25,781 bases of DNA from Candidatus Limnocylindrales bacterium (GCA_031292335.1 JARLHH010000058.1:1-25781), one strand, 5' to 3'; numbered from the stretch's first letter, positions 8,195 to 15,579 are shown. The notes: generated by a model not told the origin, from the letters alone. A program made the numbers and translations.

Positions 8195-9036
8195 GCGGCG
8201 GCGTCCCATCGCCCGACCGTTCCCCGGTGCCGGGCTGGCCGGCCGCGGCGCCCTCGCCGCCACCCCTGCCGCGCCACCCGTCCGGTCCCGTGCTCGGTCT
8301 GTCGGTCCTGGGCCCGCTGGTCGACGTCACGATTCGGGGCCTGCTGGGGCGCCGCCGGATCCTCCTGGTGGGCCTCCTCGCGATGTCGCCGGTCGGCGTC
8401 GCGCTCGTCCTCGTCCTCGGCGGCGGATCGGGAGCATCTGCCGAGGACCTGCGACAGCTCTACGACTCGCTCGTGATGACGACGGTCGTGCCCCTCGTGG
8501 CGCTGATCCTGGGCACGACAGCGATCGGCGCCGAGATCGACGACGGGACCGTGATCCACCTGCTGGCCCGGCCGATCGGCCGCGGCTGGATCCTGCTCGC
8601 CAAGGTGCTCGTCGCGGCGGCCAGCGGCGTGCTGCTGTGCGGAACCTCGGCGCTGCTGACGGGCCTCCTCCTGGTAGGGCTCGATGTTCCGCGCCTCGTG
8701 CTGGGCATGCTCGGCGGCACGTCGGTCGCGATGATCGCCTACACGGCGGTCTTCGTGACGCTCTCCGTCTGGTCGGGACGGGCGCTCATCGTCGGGCTGG
8801 GCTACGTCCTGCTCTGGGAGGGGTTCATCGCGTCGTTCTTCTCGGGAACCCGGCTCCTGTCGATCCGCGAGTACGGGCTGGCCGCCGCGGCCGGGATCGC
8901 GGGCCCAGACGCGGGCTCGCTTGCCGGGGACGTGGCCCCGGCGCTCGGCCTGGCCCTGGCGGCGGTCGTGACCGGCGTGGCGTTCTTCCTCGGAGCGCGG
9001 CGCCTGGCGCGCTTCGAGATCTCCGACGCGGAGTAG
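8191..9036 (+). CDS. ABC-2-type transporter permease (second of pair)
   Basis: The product is 281 residues starting at GTG 8191, which overlaps the upstream stop (GTGA). After a Pro-rich cytoplasmic start of about 30 residues come several membrane segments: ILLVGLLAMSPVGVALVLVLG, TTVVPLVALILGTTAIGAEI, VLVAAASGVLLCGTSALLTG, GGTSVAMIAYTAVFVTLSVW, and a final AAAGIAGP/ALGLALAAVVTGVAFFLG region. The GAEIDDGTVIHLLARPIGRG section between helices is typical of ABC-2 permeases (NosY/YhaP-like). It is the last gene of the four-gene operon; 129 bp of non-coding DNA follow, holding only the promoter of the LysM gene. Confidence 0.85.
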   Translation: MSGGVPSPDRSPVPGWPAAAPSPPPLPRHPSGPVLGLSVLGPLVDVTIRGLLGRRRILLVGLLAMSPVGVALVLVLGGGSGASAEDLRQLYDSLVMTTVVPLVALILGTTAIGAEIDDGTVIHLLARPIGRGWILLAKVLVAAASGVLLCGTSALLTGLLLVGLDVPRLVLGMLGGTSVAMIAYTAVFVTLSVWSGRALIVGLGYVLLWEGFIASFFSGTRLLSIREYGLAAAAGIAGPDAGSLAGDVAPALGLALAAVVTGVAFFLGARRLARFEISDAE

Positions 9037-9151
9037 GCGGGCAGCCGCTCGGCGCGCCGTGCGCGAGGACGCGGCGTCGGCACGGGCCGCTCACCGTGGC
9101 CCCGATCGGTGGCAGCGACGCCCTCGACCCGCACCCATCGCGCGCGGCCCG

Positions 9152-9157
9152 TACAAT
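9152..9157 (+). promoter_or_regulatory. Leaderless-type -10 box TACAAT
   Basis: TACAAT is followed by 8 nt and the ATG at 9166; no Shine-Dalgarno site is present. No clear -35 box. The rest of the gap 9037-9165 shows no other feature. Confidence 0.5.
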
Positions 9158-9165
9158 CCGGCCCG

Positions 9166-10266
9166 ATGGCGAAGCCCCACCTGCCCGGTCACAGGCGCGC
9201 CCGCCCCGGAGGACAGGCTGGCGTCGGCCCCGCCGGCGCGCCCCGCGAACCGCTCGGCGCCGACGCCGCGGAGGCGGCGGAAGCGGCGGCCGAGGCGGAG
9301 GCTGCCGCGTGGGTCGAGGAGTCCTGGAACCTTCCTCCCGGCGACGGGCCCGGCTGGTTCCGCGACGACGCGCTCGCGGAGGCAGAGGACACCGGGGTCA
9401 GCGCAGCTCCGGGCGTGGCGGAGGCGACGCCGCCGGCGGCTGAACCGCCGTCGCCGCCGGCGGCCGGGGCAACCCTCGCCGAGGAGGCCGGCGAAACACC
9501 AGGCGAGGCGGAAGCCACCCCGGGCGCGACGGCTGGAACCCCCCCGATGGCCGAGACAACCCCGGGCGTGGCGGTCGAAGCGACCCTCGGCGCGGCCGGG
9601 GCAACCCTCGCCGAGGAAACCGGGGTCGCCGCGCCTGGACAGCCCGAGGCCGGTGACGCGGAATCCACGCATGACGCGGAGGGCAGGGGTGCGGGGGATG
9701 CGCCCGGGACGGAAGACGCTGACGCCCCTCCGGCGCCGGGGACGATCTACCGCACGGTTCCGCCTCTTCCCGAGGACGCCGTCCCATACCCCCGGCGGCG
9801 ATCACCGCTCGTCTCGCTCGTCGTCGGCCTGCTGATCCTGGTCGTCGTGGGCGCCGGTGGCTTCGCCATCGGCATGGCCCTGCCACTCCTCATCCCGCTG
9901 CCGGCGGGAAGCATCTCCGCCGTTTCGCCGGCCCCGACGACCGGATCGACGCCGGCCCCGACGGCCGGATCGACGGCGGCACCCGGGGTTCCATCGGCCG
10001 GCGCGTCGTCGACCGCGGGCGCGCCGGGCACGCCGTCGTCCAGCTTGGCTCCGACGCCCGGCGCAACGCCGCTGATCTATGTGGTGCAGCGCGGCGACCA
10101 GCTCGGTCGGATCGCCCAGTCGTTCGGCCTCACGCTCCAGGCGCTCCAGGCGGCCAACGGCATCGCCAACCCGAACCTGATCGTCACCGGTCAGAGGCTC
10201 GTGATCCCGTCGCCGGGCGCCTCACCGGGTGTTTCGCCCGTCCCGTCGGCAACAGCCGCTCCGTGA
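9166..10266 (+). CDS. Membrane-anchored LysM-domain protein with Ala/Glu/Pro-rich cytoplasmic region
   Basis: The product is 366 residues. An acidic, low-complexity region (1-205) with repeated ATLAEE, EATPG and TPGVA units comes first. A basic YPRRRSP stop-transfer signal and one hydrophobic helix (about 215-237, SLVVGLLILVVVGAGGFAIG) follow. Next is a Thr/Ser/Pro/Ala-rich linker, then a single LysM domain (304-348, starting YVVQRGDQLGRIAQSFG and ending LIVTGQRLVIP). LysM domains bind N-acetylglucosamine-containing glycans such as peptidoglycan. The inferred topology is N-inside, LysM outside. The gene has its own -10 box and ends at a hairpin shared with the convergent deformylase. No catalytic domain is visible, so a wall-tethering or scaffold role is likely. 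Confidence 0.8.
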   Translation: MAKPHLPGHRRARPGGQAGVGPAGAPREPLGADAAEAAEAAAEAEAAAWVEESWNLPPGDGPGWFRDDALAEAEDTGVSAAPGVAEATPPAAEPPSPPAAGATLAEEAGETPGEAEATPGATAGTPPMAETTPGVAVEATLGAAGATLAEETGVAAPGQPEAGDAESTHDAEGRGAGDAPGTEDADAPPAPGTIYRTVPPLPEDAVPYPRRRSPLVSLVVGLLILVVVGAGGFAIGMALPLLIPLPAGSISAVSPAPTTGSTPAPTAGSTAAPGVPSAGASSTAGAPGTPSSSLAPTPGATPLIYVVQRGDQLGRIAQSFGLTLQALQAANGIANPNLIVTGQRLVIPSPGASPGVSPVPSATAAP

Positions 10267-10298
10267 GCCCCGGCCGGCCGCCCGCGGCTGGCCGGGGC
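10267..10298. terminator. Bidirectional hairpin between convergent genes
   Basis: GCCCCGGCC (10267-10275) pairs perfectly with GGCCGGGGC (10290-10298). The stem continues inward through one G-T wobble and four more pairs to a 4-nt loop, about 14 bp in all. There is no T-run, as is common in GC-rich genomes. It lies exactly between the stops of the LysM gene and deformylase. Confidence 0.6.
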
Positions 10299-10774
10299 TA
10301 GCTCGACGGGCCGTCCCCCTCCACCAGCACGACCTCCTCGGCCGGGACCAGGTCGACGTACAGGCGACCAGTGAGGTGGTCGATCTCGTGCAGGATCGCC
10401 CGCGCCTCGAGCCCCGACCGCCGAACGCGCACCAGGTTGCCGGCCAGGTCCTGCGCCCGCACGATCACCTCGGCGGCCCGCAGCACGCGCGCGACGCGCC
10501 CGGGAACCGACAGGCAGCCCTCCCAGCCCACCTGGCCCCCCGATGCCCGAACGAGCACCGGGTTCGCGAGCTGGAGCAGGCGGCCCTCCACCTCGATGAT
10601 CACGAGGGCAAGTGGCTCACCGACCTGGGGCGCGGCAAGCCCAAGCCCGTGAGCAGATCGCATCGTGGTGAGCATCTCGTCCGCGAGGCGCCGAATCCCG
10701 GGGTCGGGGACGCGGATCCTGCGGGCGGCGAGGCGGAGCCGCGGATCCGGGAGGACGAGGATCCGGCGCGTCAG
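10298..10774 (-). CDS. def: Peptide deformylase, apparent CTG start
   Basis: The enzyme removes the formyl group from the N-terminal methionine of new proteins in the cytoplasm. All three family motifs are present: GLGLAAPQ (43-50), EGCLS with metal ligand C87 (85-89) and HEIDH with metal ligands H129/H133 and catalytic E130 (129-133). Numbering assumes initiation at CTG 10774, giving MTRRILVLPDPRLR, the usual deformylase N-terminus, and 158 residues. No ATG, GTG or TTG exists in frame between the end of cbiO (10890) and the conserved region. The first in-frame candidates upstream, GTG 10993 and ATG 11050, lie inside cbiO and would add an Arg/His-rich, non-homologous extension. CTG 10774 overlaps the TGA of a short upstream reading frame (CTGA). 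A sequencing frameshift is the main alternative for the start. The enzyme identity is secure. Confidence 0.88.
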   Translation of the reverse strand: MTRRILVLPDPRLRLAARRIRVPDPGIRRLADEMLTTMRSAHGLGLAAPQVGEPLALVIIEVEGRLLQLANPVLVRASGGQVGWEGCLSVPGRVARVLRAAEVIVRAQDLAGNLVRVRRSGLEARAILHEIDHLTGRLYVDLVPAEEVVLVEGDGPSS

Positions 10775-10889
10775 AGCGCGGGCCGCGTCGGTTCGTCCGT
10801 GCGTCGGAGTCCCCGCCGGAGGGCGGCGACCACCGTGGAGGTGCGCGTGCGCGTGCGCGCGAGCCCGGCCAGGCCGTCGGTGCCGATCG

Positions 10890-11855
10890 TCAGCCCGGCC
10901 GCCCGGACCCGGGCGCCATGACCGGCGCCTCGATGATCCCGGCCGGTGGTGCCCACGCTGCCGCGGCAGCCAGCGGGTCGTCCGCCAGGTCACCGGGCCC
11001 GGGATGGCCGTCGACGAGGTGACCGTCGACGTGCGGCTCGTCCGCGGCATGGGGGTGCGAGTGCCGGACGCCGCCGTGCTCGTGCAGGTGCTCGTGGATC
11101 AAATTGGCGGCGATGAGCAGGTCGCGGTTGCCCAGTATCTCGGCGGGTGCGCCGTCGGCATGGACGCGCCGGTCCTCGCCCAGGACCACCACGCGGTCCG
11201 CGATGACCGGGACGATGTCCAACTCGTGGGTTGCCGTGATGACGGTGCGGCCCGCCTCGCCCAGCCGCCGGATCAGGTTCACCAGGACCCACTTCGTGCG
11301 CGGGTCGAGGGCCGCCGTGGGTTCGTCGAGGAGCACGACGTGGGGGCGCAGCGACAGGACCGACGCGATTGCCGCCCGCTTCTTCTCGCCCCCGGAGAGC
11401 TCGAACGGCGCCCGGTTGGCCAGATGGCGGATCTCCATCAGCCCGAGCGCCTCGTCGCAGCGGGCCGCGACCTCGTCGCGCGCGAGTCCCAGCTGGAGCG
11501 GCCCGAAGGCCACGTCGTCCATCACGGTGGCGCTGAAGAGCTGGATGTCGGGGTCCTGGAAGACGAGGCCGACCTCCCGATGGAAGCGGAACGCGTCGAA
11601 CCCGTCGACCACCGCGGCGATGTCCAGGCCGAGCGCCCGCAGTCGGCCGCCGGTCGGCGCGATGATCCCGTCGAGGATCTTGAGGAGGGTGGACTTCCCG
11701 GACCCGTTCGCCCCGAGCAGCACGACCTGCTCGCCCGGCCGGACCACGAGGTCGATCCCGTCGAGCGCGACCTGCCGGTTGTTGTAGGTGTAGTGGACGC
11801 CGGACAGCTCGAAGATCGGCTCGACGGCGGTCCCGGGCAGCGGGGTCTCGGTCAC
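10890..11855 (-). CDS. cbiO: Energy-coupling ATPase of cobalt/nickel ECF transporter with His-rich tail
   Basis: The product is 321 residues: Walker A GANGSGKST (48-56), Q-loop VFQDPDIQLF (98-107), signature LSGGEKKR (153-160), Walker B VVLLDEP (173-179), switch H210. The Q-loop DPDIQLF and GGEKKR forms are typical of CbiO/EcfA ATPases. Start is GTG 11855, which overlaps the cbiQ stop (GTGA). The C-terminus beyond residue 250 is unusual: ten histidines fall between 254 and 284 (HEHLHEH, HSHPH), followed by an Ala/Pro/Gly-rich end. Such tails are often metal stores or sensors, which suits a Co2+/Ni2+ importer. It works with cbiQ and cbiM at the inner face of the membrane. Confidence 0.93.
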   Translation of the reverse strand: MTETPLPGTAVEPIFELSGVHYTYNNRQVALDGIDLVVRPGEQVVLLGANGSGKSTLLKILDGIIAPTGGRLRALGLDIAAVVDGFDAFRFHREVGLVFQDPDIQLFSATVMDDVAFGPLQLGLARDEVAARCDEALGLMEIRHLANRAPFELSGGEKKRAAIASVLSLRPHVVLLDEPTAALDPRTKWVLVNLIRRLGEAGRTVITATHELDIVPVIADRVVVLGEDRRVHADGAPAEILGNRDLLIAANLIHEHLHEHGGVRHSHPHAADEPHVDGHLVDGHPGPGDLADDPLAAAAAWAPPAGIIEAPVMAPGSGRPG

Positions 11856-12763
11856 GGCAGGAGGTGCCCGAAGAGCACGGCCGTGGCGGCGAGGGCCACC
11901 GCGCCGCCGAGGGCCGCCCAGTCCGCGGCAGCCATCCGGTAGAACGTGAGCGCCCGCATCTCGCCCGAGAAGCCGCGCGCCAGCATGGCGGCATAGACGT
12001 CGTTGCTCATCTTGAAGGCCCGGCTCATGAGGTTGCCCATCGTGCCGCTGATCCAGCGCCGCTGTTCCTTCCCCGACGTCCGTGCCACCACCCGGCTCTT
12101 CCGTGCCAGGAGGATCCCGTTCGTGGTGTGGAGGAAGAGGAAGATGTAGCGATAGGTCATCGACAGGATCAGCACGAAGACCTGCGGCACGCGCACGGAG
12201 CGCAGGCTCTTGAGGATGTCCGCCCACGGCGTCGTCATGACCAGGAGCGCCGCCAGCGAGACGGAGACGCCGACTCGCGCCACGAACAGCACGGCCCCGG
12301 CAAGTCCGTTGTCGGACGGCGCGACGTGGAGCGGCCCGATCACCAGGTCGAACAGGCGGGGGCCGGGGACCATGAAGATGGCGGGGATCACGACGATGCC
12401 CGCGAAGAACGGGATGCCCAGCCAGACGCGCTTCACGAAGAACGAGAACGGCACCCGGCTGGCCCGGGCGGCGAGCAGGATCGTCCCGTAGATCGCCGCC
12501 AGGACGCCAACCGACGCGGTGAGGCTGGCCGCAAGCACGAGCGCCAGGAACATCCCGAGCTTGGCGCGCGGATCGCGCCGCTGCAGCCACCCGTCCATGC
12601 GGGCGTGCTGCTCGGTGAAGACGGCGTGCTCGATGGACTCGGTGATGCCGCCCAGCGTCTGCTCCAGCCACCCCACCCGGCCCTCGGGGCGCGCGGCGCC
12701 ACAGCCCAGCCTGCCGGTCGCGGCGCGCGGCTGGTCCGGTGCGACGGGCGCGACGGCCGTCAT
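11852..12763 (-). CDS. cbiQ: Transmembrane coupling protein of cobalt/nickel ECF transporter (EcfT/CbiQ)
   Basis: The product is 303 residues. After a hydrophilic start of about 65 residues come helices KLGMFLALVLAASLTASVG, VLAAIYGTILLAA and VWLGIPFFAGIVVIPAIFMV, a cluster near 155-215, then cytoplasmic coupling helices. The conserved ARG motif of EcfT proteins is at 262-264 (AAMLARGFSGEMR); it seats the coupling helix in the ATPase. The last helix is at the C-terminus. ATG 12763 has GGAGG upstream and overlaps the cbiM stop (ATGA), and the end overlaps cbiO (GTGA), so the three genes form a tight operon. Confidence 0.92.
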   Translation of the reverse strand: MTAVAPVAPDQPRAATGRLGCGAARPEGRVGWLEQTLGGITESIEHAVFTEQHARMDGWLQRRDPRAKLGMFLALVLAASLTASVGVLAAIYGTILLAARASRVPFSFFVKRVWLGIPFFAGIVVIPAIFMVPGPRLFDLVIGPLHVAPSDNGLAGAVLFVARVGVSVSLAALLVMTTPWADILKSLRSVRVPQVFVLILSMTYRYIFLFLHTTNGILLARKSRVVARTSGKEQRRWISGTMGNLMSRAFKMSNDVYAAMLARGFSGEMRALTFYRMAAADWAALGGAVALAATAVLFGHLLP

Positions 12764-14091
12764 GCGCCGACGCCTCCGGCGGCCTCTCCCGGCGCGACGT
12801 GGCGCCCGGCCCCCGTGTCGTCCGGCAGGTCGTCCGCCGTCGCGCTGCCCCGAAGCAGGCGGGCGAGGAGCAGGACGAGGCCACCCACGAGCAGGATCCC
12901 GATGATCCCCGCCAGCTGATAGCCGACGGCCGCGTGCCAGAGTGCCCCGTTCGCGCCGCTGAAGAACGGCAGCGGGATCTCGTAGCCCGAGAGGGGAGCG
13001 CTGAAGATGCCCGACAGGTCGTGGAGCCCTTTCGGGATGTAGCCGAACGCGGCTTGGACATCCTCCGTGCTGCCTTCTCCGTAGGCGAACCCGGGGGCGA
13101 TCAGGCCGAGCGGGGCGATGACCGCGACCATGGTGAACGCGGATCCGACACGCTTCAGTCGGCGCGGCAGCACGAGATAGGCCAGCGGCACGGCCACCAC
13201 CGCGATGACGGCCGTGATGAGGAGCATCGTCGCGACGTCCGCCCAGTTGACCACCGACCAGTCCGCACCGAAGAGCCGCCCGGGGTCCCCACCGCCGATG
13301 ACGAGCCCGACGGCGCCGAGCACGACGACCGCCAGCGCGCCCACTCCGACCAGGACCTGCCAGTAGGGTCGCGCCGGGGCCTCGCCGTCCTCCGTGACGC
13401 CCGGCGCGTACACGCTGCGCAGCGACGTGAGGTACGCCGGATGGCGCTTCTGGAGATAGGCGACCCCGAGGAACGTGATGATTCCCTCCACGATGGAGGC
13501 GCCGAACGCGTGGGCAAGGAGCATCGCGGGGATCGCGGCGTTGAGGTCGTAGGGCGAATACAGCGGCTTCCCGGCCGCATCGTGGAAGAGGATCGGCTGG
13601 ATGCCCAGCTCGATGCCGACGGCGAGCGCGGCCACGGTGATTCCGATGTACGCGGCGATCCCGGCTGCCACCGCCCGCCGGGTGGAGAGAAGCGGCGCGC
13701 GGCCCGCCAGGAGGCGGTACGCCGCGTAGCCGACGAACGGCAGGATGATTGCCATGTTCAGCGCGTTGGCGAAGATCGCGAGGATCCCGCCATCGCCGAA
13801 GAAGAGCGCCTGGATGATGAGCGCGACGCTGACGGCGATCACCGCGGCCCAGGGTCCCAGCACGATCGCGATCAGCGTTCCCCCGACCCCGTGGGCGGTC
13901 GTGCCGCCGGGCACGGGCACGTTGAACATCATGATCGTGAAGCTCAGCGCCGCGAAGATGGCGAGGAGCGGGATGGTCCGGTGATTGAGGATCGCCTTGA
14001 CCTTCTGGGTGGCGATCCCCCAGACGGGCAGCGTCGCGGCACCGATTCCGATGGAGACGACCGGGCTCAGGTAGCCGTCGGGGATGTGCAT
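12760..14091 (-). CDS. cbiM: Cobalt/nickel substrate-binding membrane protein, CbiM fused to a CbiN-like/PDGLE domain
   Basis: The product is 443 residues. The mature N-terminus MHIPDGYLSP and H67 (GGTTAHGVGG) match the metal site known from NikM/CbiM, where the Met1 amine, His2 and His67 coordinate Co2+ or Ni2+; this also fixes the start at ATG 14091. GGGAG lies 6 nt upstream of it. The N-terminal 230 residues are the CbiM core with six or seven helices. After a linker, residues about 250-420 hold further helices and SGYEIPLPFF, resembling the CbiN/PDGLE part that is separate in many species. The fusion explains why no cbiN gene is present. Cobalt versus nickel cannot be decided from sequence; no cobalamin or nickel-enzyme genes lie in the window. 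Confidence 0.92.
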   Translation of the reverse strand: MHIPDGYLSPVVSIGIGAATLPVWGIATQKVKAILNHRTIPLLAIFAALSFTIMMFNVPVPGGTTAHGVGGTLIAIVLGPWAAVIAVSVALIIQALFFGDGGILAIFANALNMAIILPFVGYAAYRLLAGRAPLLSTRRAVAAGIAAYIGITVAALAVGIELGIQPILFHDAAGKPLYSPYDLNAAIPAMLLAHAFGASIVEGIITFLGVAYLQKRHPAYLTSLRSVYAPGVTEDGEAPARPYWQVLVGVGALAVVVLGAVGLVIGGGDPGRLFGADWSVVNWADVATMLLITAVIAVVAVPLAYLVLPRRLKRVGSAFTMVAVIAPLGLIAPGFAYGEGSTEDVQAAFGYIPKGLHDLSGIFSAPLSGYEIPLPFFSGANGALWHAAVGYQLAGIIGILLVGGLVLLLARLLRGSATADDLPDDTGAGRHVAPGEAAGGVGA

Positions 14092-14152
14092 GGATCGCTC
14101 CCGTGGAGACCGCTCGCGCGGGCGGTGCTGGTCAACCCTTCGCGGTACGCGG

Positions 14153-14181
14153 AGTGTAGTTGCCAATCGATGTTGCTGCAA
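14153..14181 (-). promoter_or_regulatory. Promoter of the cbiMQO operon
   Basis: On the minus strand, TTGCAG (14181-14176), a 17-bp spacer and TACACT (14158-14153) form the best sigma70-like promoter in the window. Transcription would begin near 14146 and leave a leader of about 55 nt, too short for a cobalamin riboswitch. Confidence 0.6.
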
Positions 14182-14194
14182 TACGTTGCAATAA
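14160..14194 (+). promoter_or_regulatory. Candidate metalloregulator operator: three TTGC elements with 13-bp spacing
   Basis: TTGC occurs at 14160, 14173 and 14186, exactly 13 bp apart. The last two frame an inverted repeat TGCAA-N4-TTGCA (14177-14190), and TGCAATA occurs twice (14177 and 14187). The region covers the -35 box and spacer of cbiMQO and lies just upstream of the divergent Fur-family gene. It resembles the TTGCAA half-sites described for nickel-responsive Nur of Streptomyces, so it is the natural site for the neighbouring regulator. This is inference. Confidence 0.5.
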
Positions 14195-14217
14195 CGACAC
14201 TCGACAGCCGTTCGCCC

Positions 14218-14223
14218 TACACT
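14218..14223 (+). promoter_or_regulatory. Leaderless-type -10 box TACACT of the Fur-family gene
   Basis: TACACT is followed by 7 nt and the ATG at 14231. ACGACA (14194-14199), 18 bp upstream, matches four of six bases of the -35 consensus and touches the putative operator, which would allow autoregulation. Confidence 0.55.
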
Positions 14224-14230
14224 TCGCGCC

Positions 14231-14698
14231 ATGCAGCCAGCCGGATCGCCGGACGCGCCAGCGTCGCGCGCCGATGACATCGACGGATGGGAGTCCGTGC
14301 GCGAGCGGCTGCACGCTCGCGGCCTGCGCTGGACGCCACAGCGGCGGGCGCTCGTCACGGTGCTCTCGCGGACGCACGGCCACGTGACGGGCGCCGTCCT
14401 CGTCGAGCGCTGCCGCGAGCAGGATCCGTCAACGACACCGTCGACGGTCTATCGGACGCTGGAGGTCCTCGAGGAGCTGGGCATCGTGCGCCATGGCCAC
14501 GGGCCGGACGGGCGTCAGCAATACCACGTGCTCCCGGACGCGGAGCACGGGCACCTCCACTGCCGGGCCTGCGGCGGCGCCTGGGAGATCAGCGCCGACG
14601 AGGCCGCCTCGATCGTTGCAGCCCTGGAGTCGGGCCGGGGCTTCGCGGTCGACCTCTCCCACGTCACAATCGTGGGCCGCTGCCGCGACTGTCGCTGA
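14231..14698 (+). CDS. Fur-family metal-dependent repressor (probable nickel/zinc/iron type)
   Basis: The product is 155 residues. The winged helix carries TPQRRALVTVL (35-45) and the recognition helix region TPSTVYRTLEVLEELGIV (69-86), both hallmarks of the Fur family. A His-rich stretch HGHLHCRAC (106-114) supplies regulatory-metal ligands. Two CxxC pairs (C111/C114 and C151/C154) form the structural zinc site, the last pair at the very C-terminus. It is divergent from cbiMQO and shares a 139-bp promoter region with it, so it most likely represses cobalt/nickel uptake when metal is plentiful. Whether it is Nur-, Zur- or Fur-like cannot be settled by eye. It is leaderless by its -10 position. 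The stop lies 20 bp from the convergent fabI stop. Confidence 0.9.
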   Translation: MQPAGSPDAPASRADDIDGWESVRERLHARGLRWTPQRRALVTVLSRTHGHVTGAVLVERCREQDPSTTPSTVYRTLEVLEELGIVRHGHGPDGRQQYHVLPDAEHGHLHCRACGGAWEISADEAASIVAALESGRGFAVDLSHVTIVGRCRDCR

Positions 14699-14718
14699 GC
14701 CCTCCGGCGGTCCGGGGG

Positions 14719-15513
14719 TTAGGGCGAGCCGGCTTCGTCCGGGTTCGGGACGCCCAGGATGTTGAAGCCGCCGTCGACGTGGATCGTCTCGCCGGTGACC
14801 TGCCGGGAAAGGTCGGACGCCAGCCACACGGCCGCGCCGGCCACGTCGCCGGGGGTGATGTTCGCGCGCAGCGGCGCCACGTCGCGGAACCCGCCGTACA
14901 TCTCCTTGAAGCCGGCGATCCCGTGGGCAGCCAGCGTTCGCACCGGACCGGCCGAGATCGCGTTCACGCGGATGCCATCCGGCCCGAGGTCCGCGGCGAG
15001 ATAGCGCACGCACGCCTCCAGGGCTGCCTTCGCCACGCCCATCACGTTGTAGTGCGCGACGACCTTCTCGGCGCCGTAGTAGCTCAGGGTGAGGATGCTC
15101 GAGCCCGGCGCAAGGTGTGGCCGCGCCTCGCGCGCGAGCGCGACCAGCGAGTAGGCGCTCACGTCGAGCGCCAGGGCGAAGCCGTCGCGCGACGTGTCGA
15201 CGAAGTGGCCGTCGAGGTCGGAGCGGTCGGCGAAGGCGAGGGCGTGGACCAGGATGTCGAGCCGGCCGACCTCCGCGCCCCAGCGATCGAAGACGGCCCG
15301 GACCTGCGCGTCGTCGCGGACGTCGCATGGCTCGATGAACGTCGAGCCAATCCGCGCGGCCAGCGGGCGAACCCGCCTGTCGAGCAGGCTCTCCATGGAG
15401 CTGAAGCCCACCGATGCGCCGTGCTCGTGGAGCGCCTGCGCGATGCCCCAGGCGATCGAATGGTCGTTCGCGACGCCGAAGATGAGCGCGGTCTTGCCAT
15501 CGAGCAGGCCCAT
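14719..15513 (-). CDS. fabI: Enoyl-[acyl-carrier-protein] reductase (NADH), FabI
   Basis: The last reductive step of type II fatty-acid elongation: reduction of trans-2-enoyl-ACP. The 264-residue product begins MGLLDGKTALIFGVANDHSIAWG, with the FabI-type nucleotide loop, and has the catalytic pattern Y145/Y155-x6-K162 in SYYGAEKVVAHYNVMGVAKA, which is diagnostic of FabI among short-chain dehydrogenases. HVDGGFNILG near the C-terminus is also conserved. ATG 15513 has AGGGAGGA 9 nt upstream; a GTG at 15564 would add 17 unrelated residues. The stop is about 20 bp from the convergent Fur-family gene and the gene is divergent from the HAD phosphatase. The enzyme family is the target of triclosan and related inhibitors. 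Confidence 0.93.
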   Translation of the reverse strand: MGLLDGKTALIFGVANDHSIAWGIAQALHEHGASVGFSSMESLLDRRVRPLAARIGSTFIEPCDVRDDAQVRAVFDRWGAEVGRLDILVHALAFADRSDLDGHFVDTSRDGFALALDVSAYSLVALAREARPHLAPGSSILTLSYYGAEKVVAHYNVMGVAKAALEACVRYLAADLGPDGIRVNAISAGPVRTLAAHGIAGFKEMYGGFRDVAPLRANITPGDVAGAAVWLASDLSRQVTGETIHVDGGFNILGVPNPDEAGSP

Positions 15514-15573
15514 CGGTCGCTGTCCTCCCTTGCAGCCGGGCACGCCCACGACAACCGCAGGCACGTTCGCGAC

Positions 15574-15579
15574 ATCCTA
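15574..15579 (-). promoter_or_regulatory. Possible -10 box TAGGAT of fabI
   Basis: TAGGAT on the minus strand would start transcription near 15567 and leave a leader of about 54 nt that includes the Shine-Dalgarno site. No clear -35 is seen. The rest of the 204-bp gap 15514-15717 holds only the divergent -10 box. Confidence 0.35.

Noticed and set aside
10771..10893. A 40-codon reading frame between cbiO and deformylase as a real small gene
   Set aside because: It needs a CTG start, has no Shine-Dalgarno site and shows no recognisable family; it is kept only as part of the deformylase start question.
14091..14146. Cobalamin or nickel/cobalt riboswitch in the cbiM leader
   Set aside because: The predicted leader is only about 55 nt and shows no conserved riboswitch core.
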